Origin: Prorocentrum cordatum
Lineage: Eukaryota > Sar > Dinophyceae > Prorocentrales > Prorocentraceae
NCBI GenBank assembly: GCA_963575745.1
Contig: CAUYUJ010009557.1
Span: 959,684-1,023,683, forward strand
DNA length: 64,000 nt
Reading direction: 5' to 3'
The notes under the pieces are model-generated. The model ran no database searches. It saw nothing but the letters and a program-made list of their open reading frames with translations, and was not told where the DNA came from. Position 1 is the first letter of the stretch. The number at the start of each line of letters is the position of its first letter. The translations under genes and the position numbers were made by a program. Below are positions 54,291 through 64,000 of this stretch, in pieces.

Positions 54291-55030
54291 GAAGTCAGCC
54301 TGGGAGGGGGGAGCGCTTCGCCTCGGATGTGTACGATCCCCATAACACCTCATAAACAAAAAACAATCGTTTGAAGAGCGCCGTGTAAAAAGGACACAAG
54401 ATCCCCTCGGCGGCGCCCGCGACGACCCCCTGGCGCGCGTGATCTTCAACATTGTTTTCGCCCAGTCCTGGGGGGAGGGGGGAACCATTTGTTAATCGCA
54501 AGCCCACACTAGGAGTTCCAACACATTCATAATGTGTTTGATGCACCAAACCAAGCCACCCAGATGGACTGCCCCTGCAGCAAAGACGGAGAGGCCTGGA
54601 ATAGGCTACAATCATGGCGTTACCAAAAGGCACGGTGGATTAAGATCGACATGGCGTTCCTGGCCACGGCGGGCCTCGGCCGCGAATCGGTTCCCCGACC
54701 TAGAGCTATGGAACGGCCCCAACAAACATCGAGCCCCTCTTGAGCCCATGCTGGTCCTCATGGCAGCGCCTTGGCTGCACTGCAGATGCGGGGACCTAAA
54801 TGAGGCTGCGTCTTCATTGTGTAGCTCGGGCAGCGGGTTCTTTCATTCTCGGTGACTCCAGAGCGCCAACACGCCGCTCCAAGCGACGGGCACGCCGACG
54901 GCCAACAACCCGCCTCCTTCGGCCTGCGACGGCCGCGCCAGGATCAAACGCGCAGCCTCTGGCGCCGCCAGTCTCGGCGCCGCCGCCTCCGTCGCTGCCG
55001 CCCGAGGCGGCGTCGCCCGCCTCGACCACT
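54291..55030. other. unassigned interval
   Basis: Mixed sequence. The frame at 54,534-54,743 is balanced in composition but short and without a domain. No RNA gene seen. Confidence 0.35.
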
Positions 55031-55055
55031 ATAACGATTGCGACGACGACGACGA

Positions 55056-55086
<31 letters not shown>

Positions 55087-55215
55087 TGCGGCGGCGGCTG
55101 CTGTTGCCAAGAAACGGGCGGCGACGGCGGCGATGACGGCGACACGATCGGCGGCATCAACGGCGGCAACGATGACGGTGACGACAGCCACGGCGGCGGC
55201 AAGAGTGACCTCGAG
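55031..55215. repeat. ACG/GCG triplet region
   Basis: GACGACGACGAC followed by GGCGGCGGCGGC and looser GGCGACG repeats. The remainder to 55.73 kb is GC-rich mixed sequence without a supported gene. Confidence 0.75.
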
Positions 55216-55737
55216 GCCAAGAACCAGACGAGCAACGCGTCGCGCTGGAGTTGCCGGTCCCTAAGCCCAGCGACCATGCAGGCGACCCGCCGGCGGTCGC
55301 GCGCCCGCGACTCCTCGAAGGCCCGTTCCAATCGGGCACTGTCCGCCTGCACCGAGAGTCTGTGCTGCAGCAGCGCAGTCCGCACCTCCGCCGCCGCCGC
55401 GACCTTCGAGCCGTGCGGGAAGGCCAGAAACTCTGCACCAGAACCGATCCTAACCTCAACTGTGACCAGACGCTGGCAGCACGTGCATGCTTGCACGCAC
55501 ACCTGTCTACAACAAATCCTGGGACGATGTGATGATCGCAATCGTGCGCTGCCCGGCGTAACAACCGTGCTGTACCGAGAACAAGCTTGTCATTAAAATC
55601 GCTGCCCAGGCCCTGACCTCCTCCGACGCCGTATGTTTGTTGCTACGCGCGGGTGCCCAGACTTCTCGAATCTACCCGGGGGGCCGGTTTGTGGCCGCGG
55701 GCTGCTTTCTCGAAGAGACTCCACGCTGCCTTGAAAT

Positions 55738-55910
55738 CGCCCCCCCCCCCCCCGGCCGAGTCCGAAATTCAGTGAAAGCGCCTGCCGTTATTTTGCCCTC
55801 GAGGCACCTGGGTCTCTCCTCCTCCTCCTCCTCCTCCTCCTCCTCCTCCTCCTCTTCCCAATCGTCCTCCTCCTCCTCCTCCTCCTCCTCCTCATCCTCC
55901 TCCTCCTCAT
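55738..55910. repeat. C-run and TCC triplet tract
   Basis: A run of about 15 C at 55,740-55,754, then two TCC blocks (55,816-55,856 and 55,866-55,910). Confidence 0.9.
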
Positions 55911-56089
55911 CTCTGACCTCCCCCGTTCCTCCGCCTTTCTCACCTGCCCCATCATCCCCCCAAACTTATCCGACACCGCGGCACTGCACGTATTGAGTTC
56001 GTTCTCTCCCAGGGGCCGACAGCCCCAGCTTCCGGGCGCTGTCGGGCGCTCTCCAGGCGAGGTTGCGTGGCTGTTTTCTCGAAGAGGCT

Positions 56090-56500
56090 AGACAGCTCAA
56101 AGACGGCCCAAGGGCGTCATCCGACGTTCCTAAGAAGGCCCAAGAGGGTCCCAAGACGACCCAAGAGCGCTCCAAGACTCCCAAGAGGTGGCCTCAAGGC
56201 AGCCCGAGAGGCCCGGAGGACGCCACAAGAGGGCCCTAAGAGGCCCTCAAAAGAGGGCCCCACGAGGCAGACATCAGTGGTTTCCCATATGTTTTGAAGC
56301 GGAATGTTGCGGTCTCGCCTTTTCGCCAAGGCCGCAAGGGCGTCTGACGCTCCAAGGGGGCCCCAGAGGACCCCTAGAGGGAAACATGAACTTACATGTC
56401 AAGCTTACCGCCCGAGACCAGCAGCACGCCCCATAGAGGCCTCAAAGAAGCACAAGGAGAAATGTGGCCCCACAAGGCCACCGAGACCCGAGAGGCCGCA
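56090..56500. repeat. GGCCCAAGA-type array
   Basis: CCCAAGAGGGTCCCAAGACG units, with a diverged head at about 56,265-56,330 (CCTTTTCGCCAAGGCCG). A GGGTCGCGGG minisatellite of about 80 bases lies further right at 56,878-56,960. Confidence 0.65.
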
Positions 56501-57089
56501 AGACACACCAACGCTGATTCCAATGGGCTCCCGAGAGGCCTTCCAAGAGATTTCAACAGACATCCACGAGGCCTGTGACCTACAACCCAGACGCGGTGGC
56601 GGGATGCGCCGAAAGCAACGAAATGGATGCGCCGCCCCCTGAAGCCTGCAAGAGGAGTTGTTGGCATGCTGGACGATAGCATTTTGAACCCTTTAATCCG
56701 AAAATGACCTCTGGCCCATCCCGCTGGCCTACCAAAACTACATAGCCCCCGCAGTCGCGGATAAAAACGAGGGGTCGGCGGCAACCTGAGAGGCTCTGAA
56801 AAAGCCCACCGCAGGCGTCGATTTTACACATTGCACAGCGAGCCCGCCGCAGGCGCCGAATCTTCGTCAAAGCAAAGTGGGTGGGTGGCGGGTGAGTCGC
56901 GGGAAGGTCGCGGGGTGGGTCGCGGGAGGGTGGCGCGTGGGTCGCGGGCGGGTCGCGAGCCAGCAGGGCGACAACAACACATAGGATCCGCACCGTGGAA
57001 TCCCACTTCAGCCACGCACGCAGAGAGGGTGTAAGACCGTTCGGCCCCCTCACTCCGATACCTCCCATCGGAGCTCCCTCCTAAGATGG

Positions 57090-57690
57090 TCCTAAGATGC
57101 CTTCGGGATGCTTCGAAGAAGGACCATGGTGGCCTCCAAGATGGCCAAGATGGCCCAAGAGGGGCCAATAGTAAACCAAAACGGCCCAAACTGGCCTGAA
57201 AGGCCTCCCTGAACCCCTCTTAGAGGGCAGGGCCTATAGGAGCCCTTTTTGGCCTAATTGGGCTCTCCGAGAGGCTCCACGAGACGGGAGCCCAAAAAGG
57301 CCAACATCATTCAATGCGCTTCGATATTTCAAGGATGTTCGCAGCCTCACGGTGTCGGGCTTTTGACAGCCGAAGACGGCCCCAAAGGCCACCAAGATGG
57401 CTCCACGACGGCCCATGAAGCGCGCAAAATAATTTCAAGACCGCTCAAATTACCCCACAACGGTCCAAGAGGCCCCCACGACGGCCCCAAGAGGGTGCCA
57501 AGACGGCCCAAGATACCTCCAAGATGGCCTGACGCGCGCAAGGAAGGCCAACCGATCCTCCCAAGAAAGCCACCGAAAGCGTCAGACGGGCCCAGGAAGC
57601 CTTGGGACGGCCCGAGAGGTCTTCTCAAAGGTCCCCAAAAGCCCCCCAAGAGGCCACTCAGTCCCGCAATCAGCTTCTAGGAAGCCCCCA
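57090..57690. repeat. GGCCCAAGA-type array with head
   Basis: CCAAGATGGCC/CCAAGACGGCCC units, with a head at about 57,298-57,370 (CAACATCATTCAATGCGC...GTCGGGCTTTTGACAGCCG). Confidence 0.75.
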
Positions 57691-57764
57691 GGGGGCCGTA
57701 AGGGAGTCCTAACTGCCACCCTCCTGGTTCCCATTTTGAAAAGATCTCTCCTTCTCCTCTTCCC

Positions 57765-57862
57765 CCCTCTGTCTCTCTCTCTCTCTGTCTCTTTCTCTCT
57801 CTCTCTCTTTCTCTGTCTCTCTATCTCTCTCTTTCTCTCTCTCTCTCTCTCTTTCTCTTCCC
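57765..57862. repeat. CT dinucleotide tract
   Basis: CTCTCTCT with TTTCTCT and TGTCTCT interruptions. Arg/Glu or Ser/Leu frames are repeat-derived. Confidence 0.95.
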
Positions 57863-57987
57863 ACAAATTCCCCCCAGGGTGGTTTCCGCAATGGTTGGAG
57901 GAACACATAGCGCAAATAGCTTGGCCAGACTAAGGACTAAGGCCAGGTGTTTAGCCATATAGGCGTTTCAAAAGGCAGGGGGCGGCG

Positions 57988-58434
57988 ATGTCTTCGATAC
58001 AAGAGGCCAACGTGGCCTCAAGAGCACCCTCGCCAAGCTCAGAGGGAACCATGACTCTAGAATTGTGCGAAAAGCTGGGGGCACCGGTCGGCATCAATCA
58101 TGGCAACCCCTGTCAAACTCGACCCCTGGATATATCTCCCTCTCCTCCGCAGCGTCACAAGCGGGCCGCACCAAAGCAACATACACACGTGCTTCTTACG
58201 AATGCGCTCGAGACCGAGCCGTGTTCTCCGAGGTGGGGGGCGACGGAGCGCGAGAAAATTGTCAAACTGTCGAGCGATTGCCGTGGAACGGACTGGGCAT
58301 GGGACGAGAACGATGGCATGGTACGATACATTCCAAGAGTTCTGGAGTATCTGGCTGCCCTCGCTTCTGCAGCTCGCGTGGCAAAGCAAGAAACTCGGAA
58401 GATCCAGGGGTTCTGGGAACGTTTGGCCCTCTGA
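57988..58434 (+). CDS. ORF candidate, unknown product
   Basis: A 148-residue ATG-started frame, largely non-repetitive and less GC-biased than its neighbours. The C-terminal half (WDENDGMVRYIPRVLEYLAALASAARVAKQETRKIQGFWERLAL) is helical-looking. No domain recognised. Two other frames over the same stretch are open as well, and no splice or promoter signal can be assigned in a dinoflagellate-like genome. It could be an exon or a decayed element. Confidence 0.25.
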   Translation: MSSIQEANVASRAPSPSSEGTMTLELCEKLGAPVGINHGNPCQTRPLDISPSPPQRHKRAAPKQHTHVLLTNALETEPCSPRWGATEREKIVKLSSDCRGTDWAWDENDGMVRYIPRVLEYLAALASAARVAKQETRKIQGFWERLAL

Positions 58435-59555
58435 TGGCAGCGCGCCGAGCGCGGCTGGTGAGACAACGGCTGCGTGGAGAAGCTCCTCTGGTCGAGATGC
58501 CGGGAGGTGAGCAGGGAGACGAGACGACTACGACGGAGCAGCCGAAACCGAGGAGGGCGGCGAGAGTGACGAAGACTACCGACGGCGCACGACGAGGGCG
58601 GAAAGAGCAGGAAACAAAGACCAGACAAACGACAGCCCGCGCATGGCACCAGGCGGACAGGAAAGCGGGCCGAGGGCAACGCCTCCAGTCCGGGCACCGT
58701 CCGGGAAAAGCGGCGCACCGCACGTGCGGCGAAGTTCGCCGACACGACCACGACGGAGCAACGAAGAGGAAACCGAAGACGACGACGGCGGCGACGCGGG
58801 GCCAAGAGCGACGAGCGATGACGGCGACGCGTGCAGAACACGAGCGACGACGGGCGGCGTGGGGAAGCGAGAGCGCCGAGACCTGAAGGCACATGCCTAC
58901 AAGTCGCGACCAATCAGCCTGTCGAGGAAGAAGACGAGGACGGACAACAACAGAAACAGAAGAGTAGCGGCCCAAGGCCGCGCGCTCCAAACGTTACGCA
59001 AAGGAACTCGTGTCTCAGGCAGTCGGCCGATGGCCACCGTGCGCTGCGCAACGCGGTCCTGCTCAAAGGAGCGCGCGAAACTCAAAGGGCAAGCGCACGC
59101 AATCCGCAAGGTAAGCCGCGGGTTATGTGGGACAAGTATGTCAGAAAATGCGGGTGTCGACGGCAAATCCCTTTTTCCCCTTCGGGGGAGGGTTCACCTC
59201 TCCCCCTGCCCCCCCCCCCTCCACCCCACCCCGGGTCTGGACGGTGGGGGCGCAGGTCGTTAGAGCGTCAAAGATAGCCCCAGATAAAAGGCACACACGA
59301 TGAATTGTTTCTTAGATGCTTGCCCCTTTTTGGCCTCCTGGTGGGGGGCAGCGCTCATTGAGGACCCCCCCTTCTTCGATCGTTAGCCTCTGGGATCTGG
59401 GTTCAGCCTAAGGCCGTGCGCGGCCAGCCGGGGAAAGATGGTTAAAAGTTGGTAGGCGCAAGGCCATGCATCACGTTACATTGATGACTGTGCGAGACAG
59501 CAATTCAATGCAGAATTTCAGCGCCAGCGCCTCAGCGTCACACGTCGATCGATAA
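58435..59555. other. unassigned GC-rich interval
   Basis: Arg/Thr/Ala-rich frames on both strands with GACGA-rich stretches and a C-run near 59,210. No domain, inverted repeat or RNA gene recognised. Confidence 0.35.
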
Positions 59556-59559
59556 CTTC

Positions 59560-59800
59560 CAACATTGCCCCAAGACGGCCCGAAAAGTTCTCAAGAGAGC
59601 CCCGAGAGAGCCCCACGAGGGCCCCCAAGACAAGAGGCCTCAAGCGGGGCCCAAGAGGGCCCAACATGCCCCCAAGCGGCCCACAAGATGGCCCAAGAGG
59701 CGGCACCCAAAACGCTCCAAGAGCCCCACCCTAGGAGTGGACGAGACCCCCGCTGCGTCCGAAGAGGCCTCTAAGAAGCACCCGACGAGACCCCAAGAGA
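59560..59800. repeat. GGCCCAAGA-type array
   Basis: CCCCAAGACGGCCCGAAAAG and CCCAAGAGGGCCC units over about 240 bases. No head segment is evident here. Confidence 0.65.
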
Positions 59801-60644
59801 CCGAGGAAGGCGTTCGCGGAGTCCCGTGGCCCACGCGTGCCTTCCGACATCTCCCGCTCCCCCGTTCGGGGCAGTTTCGTTGAACATCGTACCTTAATGC
59901 GCTGGTGGTGATACGCGGAACGTTCAGCACAAGGACGAAAAGGATGACGACGAGAAGAACGAGCAAGGGGAGGAGGACGACAAGATCGACGAGGATTAGT
60001 AGTAGGACGGCAGCGTGGGAGACGAGGACAGCGTGGATGAGAAAGGGGATAGCGGGGATGGCGATGCGCCGCGCCAAATTCGGCACACCCCATACACGCT
60101 TCGTGGCCGCATAAGGAGTTTCTCCGAAGGCCCGTGGGAGGGTCTGCATGCCACCACCACGCCCACTTCGGCACACGCCTCACGTTTCAGGGACCCTTAG
60201 GCAGCTCCATCGAAGGCCGCACTTCCAATTGCACATGGTTAGGCCCATTACCAGGCTCATATTGCTATGTCTGGGACCTTGCTGCATGCCTCGAAGTCGA
60301 TCAAATTTTGAACCTTCGGCGTGCGCGCGGGGTCCACCTCGCGGCCCGGGGACTCCTCGTCGCGGTCGTACAGCCCGGACAAGGGCAGCTCCTCCTCGCT
60401 GTCCGAGAAGATGGGGTAGGCCTGGCGGGCACCTCGGGGATGGAGGGAGGACGCTTGTGGTCGTGGAGCGCAGCACGGCGGCGAGCCGAGCGGAATGCAG
60501 CGGGGGCGGGCCTTGTCAAAGGGTTCGAAAGGCCTCGGGCCTTCTAGAACATTGCCCAAGCATCACCCAAAGAAAGAGACGGCTCCTCACAAGGCCAGAG
60601 GGCTTCTGGAAAGCACCGCCGCCTGCTGTGTGTTTGTGTGTGTG

Positions 60645-60720
60645 AGGCGGAGGAGGAGGAGGAGGAGGAGGAGGAGGAGGAGGAGGAGAACGAAGAGGAG
60701 GAGGAGGAGGAAGAGGAGGC
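60645..60720. repeat. GGA tract
   Basis: GGAGGAGGA run following TGTGTGTGTGTGAGGC. Surrounding 59.8-61.4 kb is mixed sequence with no gene I can support. Confidence 0.85.
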
Positions 60721-61829
60721 CTGCCCCCTCTCACATGCCCCTGGGCGCGCCGCCGAACCGCACTCACGCCCACGGCCTCGCGCTCTGGCCTCCTCGGCCA
60801 CGACCCCGTGGCTGCAGGGCGACTCTGCGCAGATGTCCCGCACAAAACGTGCCCGTGCGATCGCACGCCCGCAGGTCCGCGGGATCGCGCCTCGGCACCC
60901 AGACCACGAGGGCGTGGGCACAGATGTGTCCTCCGCTCGTGAGAGCAGAGACCTCCGCACAACTTTGCGACCAGCTCTGCGTTTGAAGCGCACGGCCGGC
61001 GGGATGAGTGAGGATGGGACACCGCCATCCGTCCCACCCTTTGCCGTACTCGGAAAATCCGAACATCTTGTCTCGCAACTTTCGCCTTCTGGGGGCCAAT
61101 GCCAGGCCGGAGCACCGTCAACCCACACTGTAAAACAACATGTTGGACGATGATCCAGTCCCCAGGAAGGTGCCGAAGATTCTGGGGCCCACGTCTGAAG
61201 GTGGACGGGCGGGGGAAGGGTTGGGACGAGAATCCAGAGTTCGCACATTTCCCGGAATGAAGTCCGATCGAGAACTTATGCCCACATGTCGCGGATCAGA
61301 ACGCCTCTGCGACGACGGCCGCCGATGACATTCGAAGATCTTGGCGACGCGCACAAGGTGGTAGTTAGAGGGAGGGGGGAGGGCTTCTTAGGAAGAAACT
61401 CATCTTAGAAGGCGGCGGCCCGTTTATCTGCGGATAGGACCCGCGAAAAAGTAGGGGTGATTCTAAAAAGCCTTCCCGCCTCTCCCCACCCCCGTTTGCG
61501 CGTGGCTGAAGGTCGCCGGCGGGTGCCGCAGATGAGCGGCGATGGTCGCCCGCCGAGGGCCGCCGAGGGCCGCCGATGGGCCGCCGATTGGACGCCGAGG
61601 GCCGCCTGCGGGCTCCGAAGGAGCGCGTGGCGGAACCCAGCAGCCTGCGCCGCCATTGCCCCTGCGGATGGCCCGCGAAGGGGCGGCCGCGGCCATCGCG
61701 AGGCGGCGCGCCGCGGACCCTCCGCCCCGCCCAGACAGGCCCCGCGCCGCCGGGCGCAGAGAACCTCTCGGCCGGGGCGGCTGGGCCAAAATGGCCCCTG
61801 CGGCAAGGCGCGGCGGCAGCCGTCGGCGC

Positions 61830-62080
61830 CTCCGTCGGCGCGGTCGGCACCGTCGTCGGCGGCGGCGTCGACCGCCGGCGACGTGCTGCCCTCGTCGCCG
61901 GCGTTGGCGGCGTTGCGGTTGTTTTCGTCGCCGTCGGCGTCGCCGCCGCCGGCGTCGTCGCCAGCGTCGCCGTCATCATCGGCGCCGCCATCTTTGTTTT
62001 CGCTGCCTTCGGAATCAGCGCCATCGTCGTCGTCATTGTCGGCGTCGTCGCTGCCCGCGCTGGTGCCGTCGGCGGCACAT
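61830..62080. repeat. GTCGGC/GCC triplet region
   Basis: Imperfect GTCGGCG and CGCCGTCG repeats over about 250 bases. The Ala/Val/Gly plus frame and Ala/Thr minus frame are repeat-derived. A GCCGCCGAGG-rich stretch precedes it at 61,545-61,600. Confidence 0.75.
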
Positions 62081-63154
62081 TAGGCGTTGTCGGCGCCAGC
62101 AGCGTCGACGGCGTCGTCGAATGGGTGTGGTGTCCACTCGATGCTACAAACCTTACTCAATTGCTCTGTTCCTCCCGGGTCTGCTCTGCCCGTCTGTACT
62201 CGACTTGACTGTACTCGGCTCCTCAGGCTGCCCGAACTTCGCGGACCAATTGAACCCCCCCTCCTCCTCATCCACCTCCTCTTCCTCCTCCGATTCATCC
62301 TGCGTGCTCCCCCTGTTGGAAAATGGCGGCATCCCAAGCCCTCTGATCCACTGCGTGCTCCCCCACATCCCTGATCAAGGTACCTCCCCTCGGCTTGTTC
62401 ATGGATGGGCTGGTGGGGGGACCTGTTGATCGCGACCGCGGCGAGAAGTCGGGCGGCGTCAGGGGGCGGCGCAGACTAGGAGGAGTCGGCTTGCGGGGGG
62501 GGTCGGTCGCGCGGGAGGCGGGCGGAAGCGTCGCCGGCGCCCCGCGCCCCCGGGGGGCTCCATGTAAGATGTCCCAGGCTGCGCCAAGCGCGCGCACGCG
62601 TTACTTGCCCGCGCGCTCGCATTCGCGCAAGCGCATCCTAAGAAACTATGATTTGGATCGGAACCGGGCGACAACGGGCATGGGGCGCCTGTCAAGGCTG
62701 CTTCTGGGAGCGATTGCTGCTGGCTCGACGCGCGCGATATGCATGTAACGACTTTTGGAGGACGGGCGCTGCGCCGCCCAATCCAACGCGGGAGTGGCGC
62801 GGTCCGGGGCGCGCGGCCGTCGCGGCACACGGCGGTCGACGTGACCGCGTGGGGCGCGCGATCGGCCGCGCGGCATGCGCGGGCCATTCGGCCGACGCTG
62901 CCGGGTCGCCCTCAAACAGCCCGCCAGGAATACGCCAATGCGCAATGCGCCGGCGCGCCGCCAGGATATCGCCCTGAAAACAACCTGTTCACTCTGAACG
63001 CCGACTGCGCGCCTCGCTGAACCAGCGAAGTCGCGCGGCGCGCCCGCGCCGCGGACCCGCCGCAATGAACTCGCGGGAAAAAGGCCTCTCTCCATGGGTT
63101 CTGGCACCGATTCTGGCCTACTTCCCGTTCTGGCCGATTCTGGTTCCATCGCCG

Positions 63155-63280
63155 ATTCCTCCTTTGATTCCGTATTGATTCCGTGCTGATTCTTTTGATT
63201 CCGCTAGAATCAGGGGTCGCAGTTGTGCCGATACTATTTTGATTCTGTACTGATTCCGTACTGATTCCTTTGATTCCCTT
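63155..63280. repeat. TGATTCCGTA minisatellite, duplicated
   Basis: GATTCCGTATTGATTCCGT and a second block of GATTCTGTACTGATTCCGT repeat the 10-12-bp unit; each block ends TTTTGATTCC or TTTGATTCC. The two blocks are separated by about 35 unique bases. Confidence 0.8.
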
Positions 63281-63571
63281 GTGCCCCGGGGACCGTCGGG
63301 CCGCGGCCCGAGCTCCCGCCTCGGCGGCATGGTTTTTCCAAGAGCGCGGAAGAGTTTTGAGGGGGAGGGGGCGGGGGGGGAGGCGAGGCGATTTTTGGGG
63401 CGCATCGGGCGGCCGAGCCGCAGATTTCCGGGCCCAGTGCGCGCGCCCAACATGGCAGGCGCGGGCGCGCGCGCGAGTTCTCGACCGTCGGCGCATCTGT
63501 AAGTTCATACCCCGCCCCGCGCGCGGGAATGGAAACTTGCGTTGCGGTTTCCCATTGAACGCGCGGCCGTC

Positions 63572-63619
63572 GCCCCCCATGCTGCTCAGCGCGCAAAGCG
63601 CGCGAGCAGCATGGGGGGC
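63572..63619. other. 22-bp-stem hairpin with three-base loop
   Basis: GCCCCCCATGCTGCTC pairs perfectly with its complement, then a single bulged A, then GCGCGC pairs with GCGCGC across the loop AAA. Very stable. There is no flanking repeat or open frame that explains it. The remaining bases to 64,000 are GC-rich and unassigned. Confidence 0.85.
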
Positions 63620-64000
63620 TTTGCGTTCTCGCATGAGAAGTGCGCGGAACCGAACCGAACGGTCGGCGGCGCCCGCTCCTGCGCCGCGCGCGAGGCCATC
63701 GCGTCAGCGCAGGAGGCTACAAGGGCCTGGGCCGTCGCCCTGGGGCGCGGGCACAGCGCGAGGCCCGCGCGGGTCTCTCGCGCCAAACATGCGCAACAAA
63801 GTCGGCCCGCCCGCCGGCTGGCGCTCGCGGGCGACGCGACGCCGGCGCCGACTGCGAGGCCGACTGGGCCCGGAGGGTTCCTGAGTGCCCCGGGAAGGGG
63901 CAGCGGGCCGCGATGGAATCGGCGCGGTCGCTGGCGCCCCCCCCGCGCCCGCCCCCCCCCCTGCAAGCCGACTCCTCCTAGCGCAGACTCGCAGCGGCCT

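Noticed and set aside
1-64000. Dinoflagellate spliced leader, 5S or other rRNA, telomere repeat
   Set aside because: Scanned by eye for a spliced-leader-like CCGTAGCCATTTTGGCTCAA, 5S internal control motifs and TTTAGGG runs; none seen.

Overview
The window looks like nuclear DNA of a dinoflagellate. The evidence is a Ty1/copia-type retroelement whose polyprotein carries the extra cysteine-rich and 'PCQPW...FEWPR' domains I associate with dinoflagellate copia elements, a LINE reverse-transcriptase remnant of the same flavour, high GC content, and extreme simple-repeat load on both strands. No spliced leader, rRNA or canonical tRNA was found. The genus is not resolved (Symbiodiniaceae, Polarella or Prorocentrum type would all fit); that is inference.

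No intact host gene could be demonstrated. Most long open frames are translations of simple repeats. Four short non-repetitive stretches (about 2.34-2.51, 12.06-12.33, 15.54-15.85 and 57.99-58.43 kb), plus a weak ORF at 18.72-19.03 kb, are the only host-exon candidates, all low confidence.

Layout: 0-12 kb is purine/pyrimidine triplet tracts, a 420-bp alternating GT/GC tract, a 53-bp tandem repeat and GC-rich filler. 12-20 kb is rich in short inverted-repeat (MITE-like) elements. 20.4-26.7 kb holds an ATC tract, a 75-bp-period repeat built into about 1-kb higher-order units, and a 1.87-kb insertion splitting one of those units. 26.9-28.8 kb holds GGCCCAAGA arrays around a LINE remnant. 28.9-31.7 kb is a giant ATG/ATC array. 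34.2-34.9 kb is a 42-bp minisatellite; 35-39.4 kb has more GGCCCAAGA arrays and a MITE; 39.6-41.3 kb is CG-rich degenerate sequence with a perfect 18-bp hairpin. 43.60-52.44 kb is one degenerate, minus-strand copia element with 115-116-bp terminal direct repeats and a candidate 5-bp target duplication. 52.4-64 kb has more MITEs, triplet tracts, GGCCCAAGA arrays and a 22-bp-stem hairpin.

The most informative material is (i) the copia element and its methyltransferase-like segment, (ii) six families of short terminal-inverted-repeat or foldback elements, some with target duplications, (iii) the GGCCCAAGA arrays punctuated by a conserved AT-richer head, and (iv) the 75-bp constant-core/variable-spacer array.
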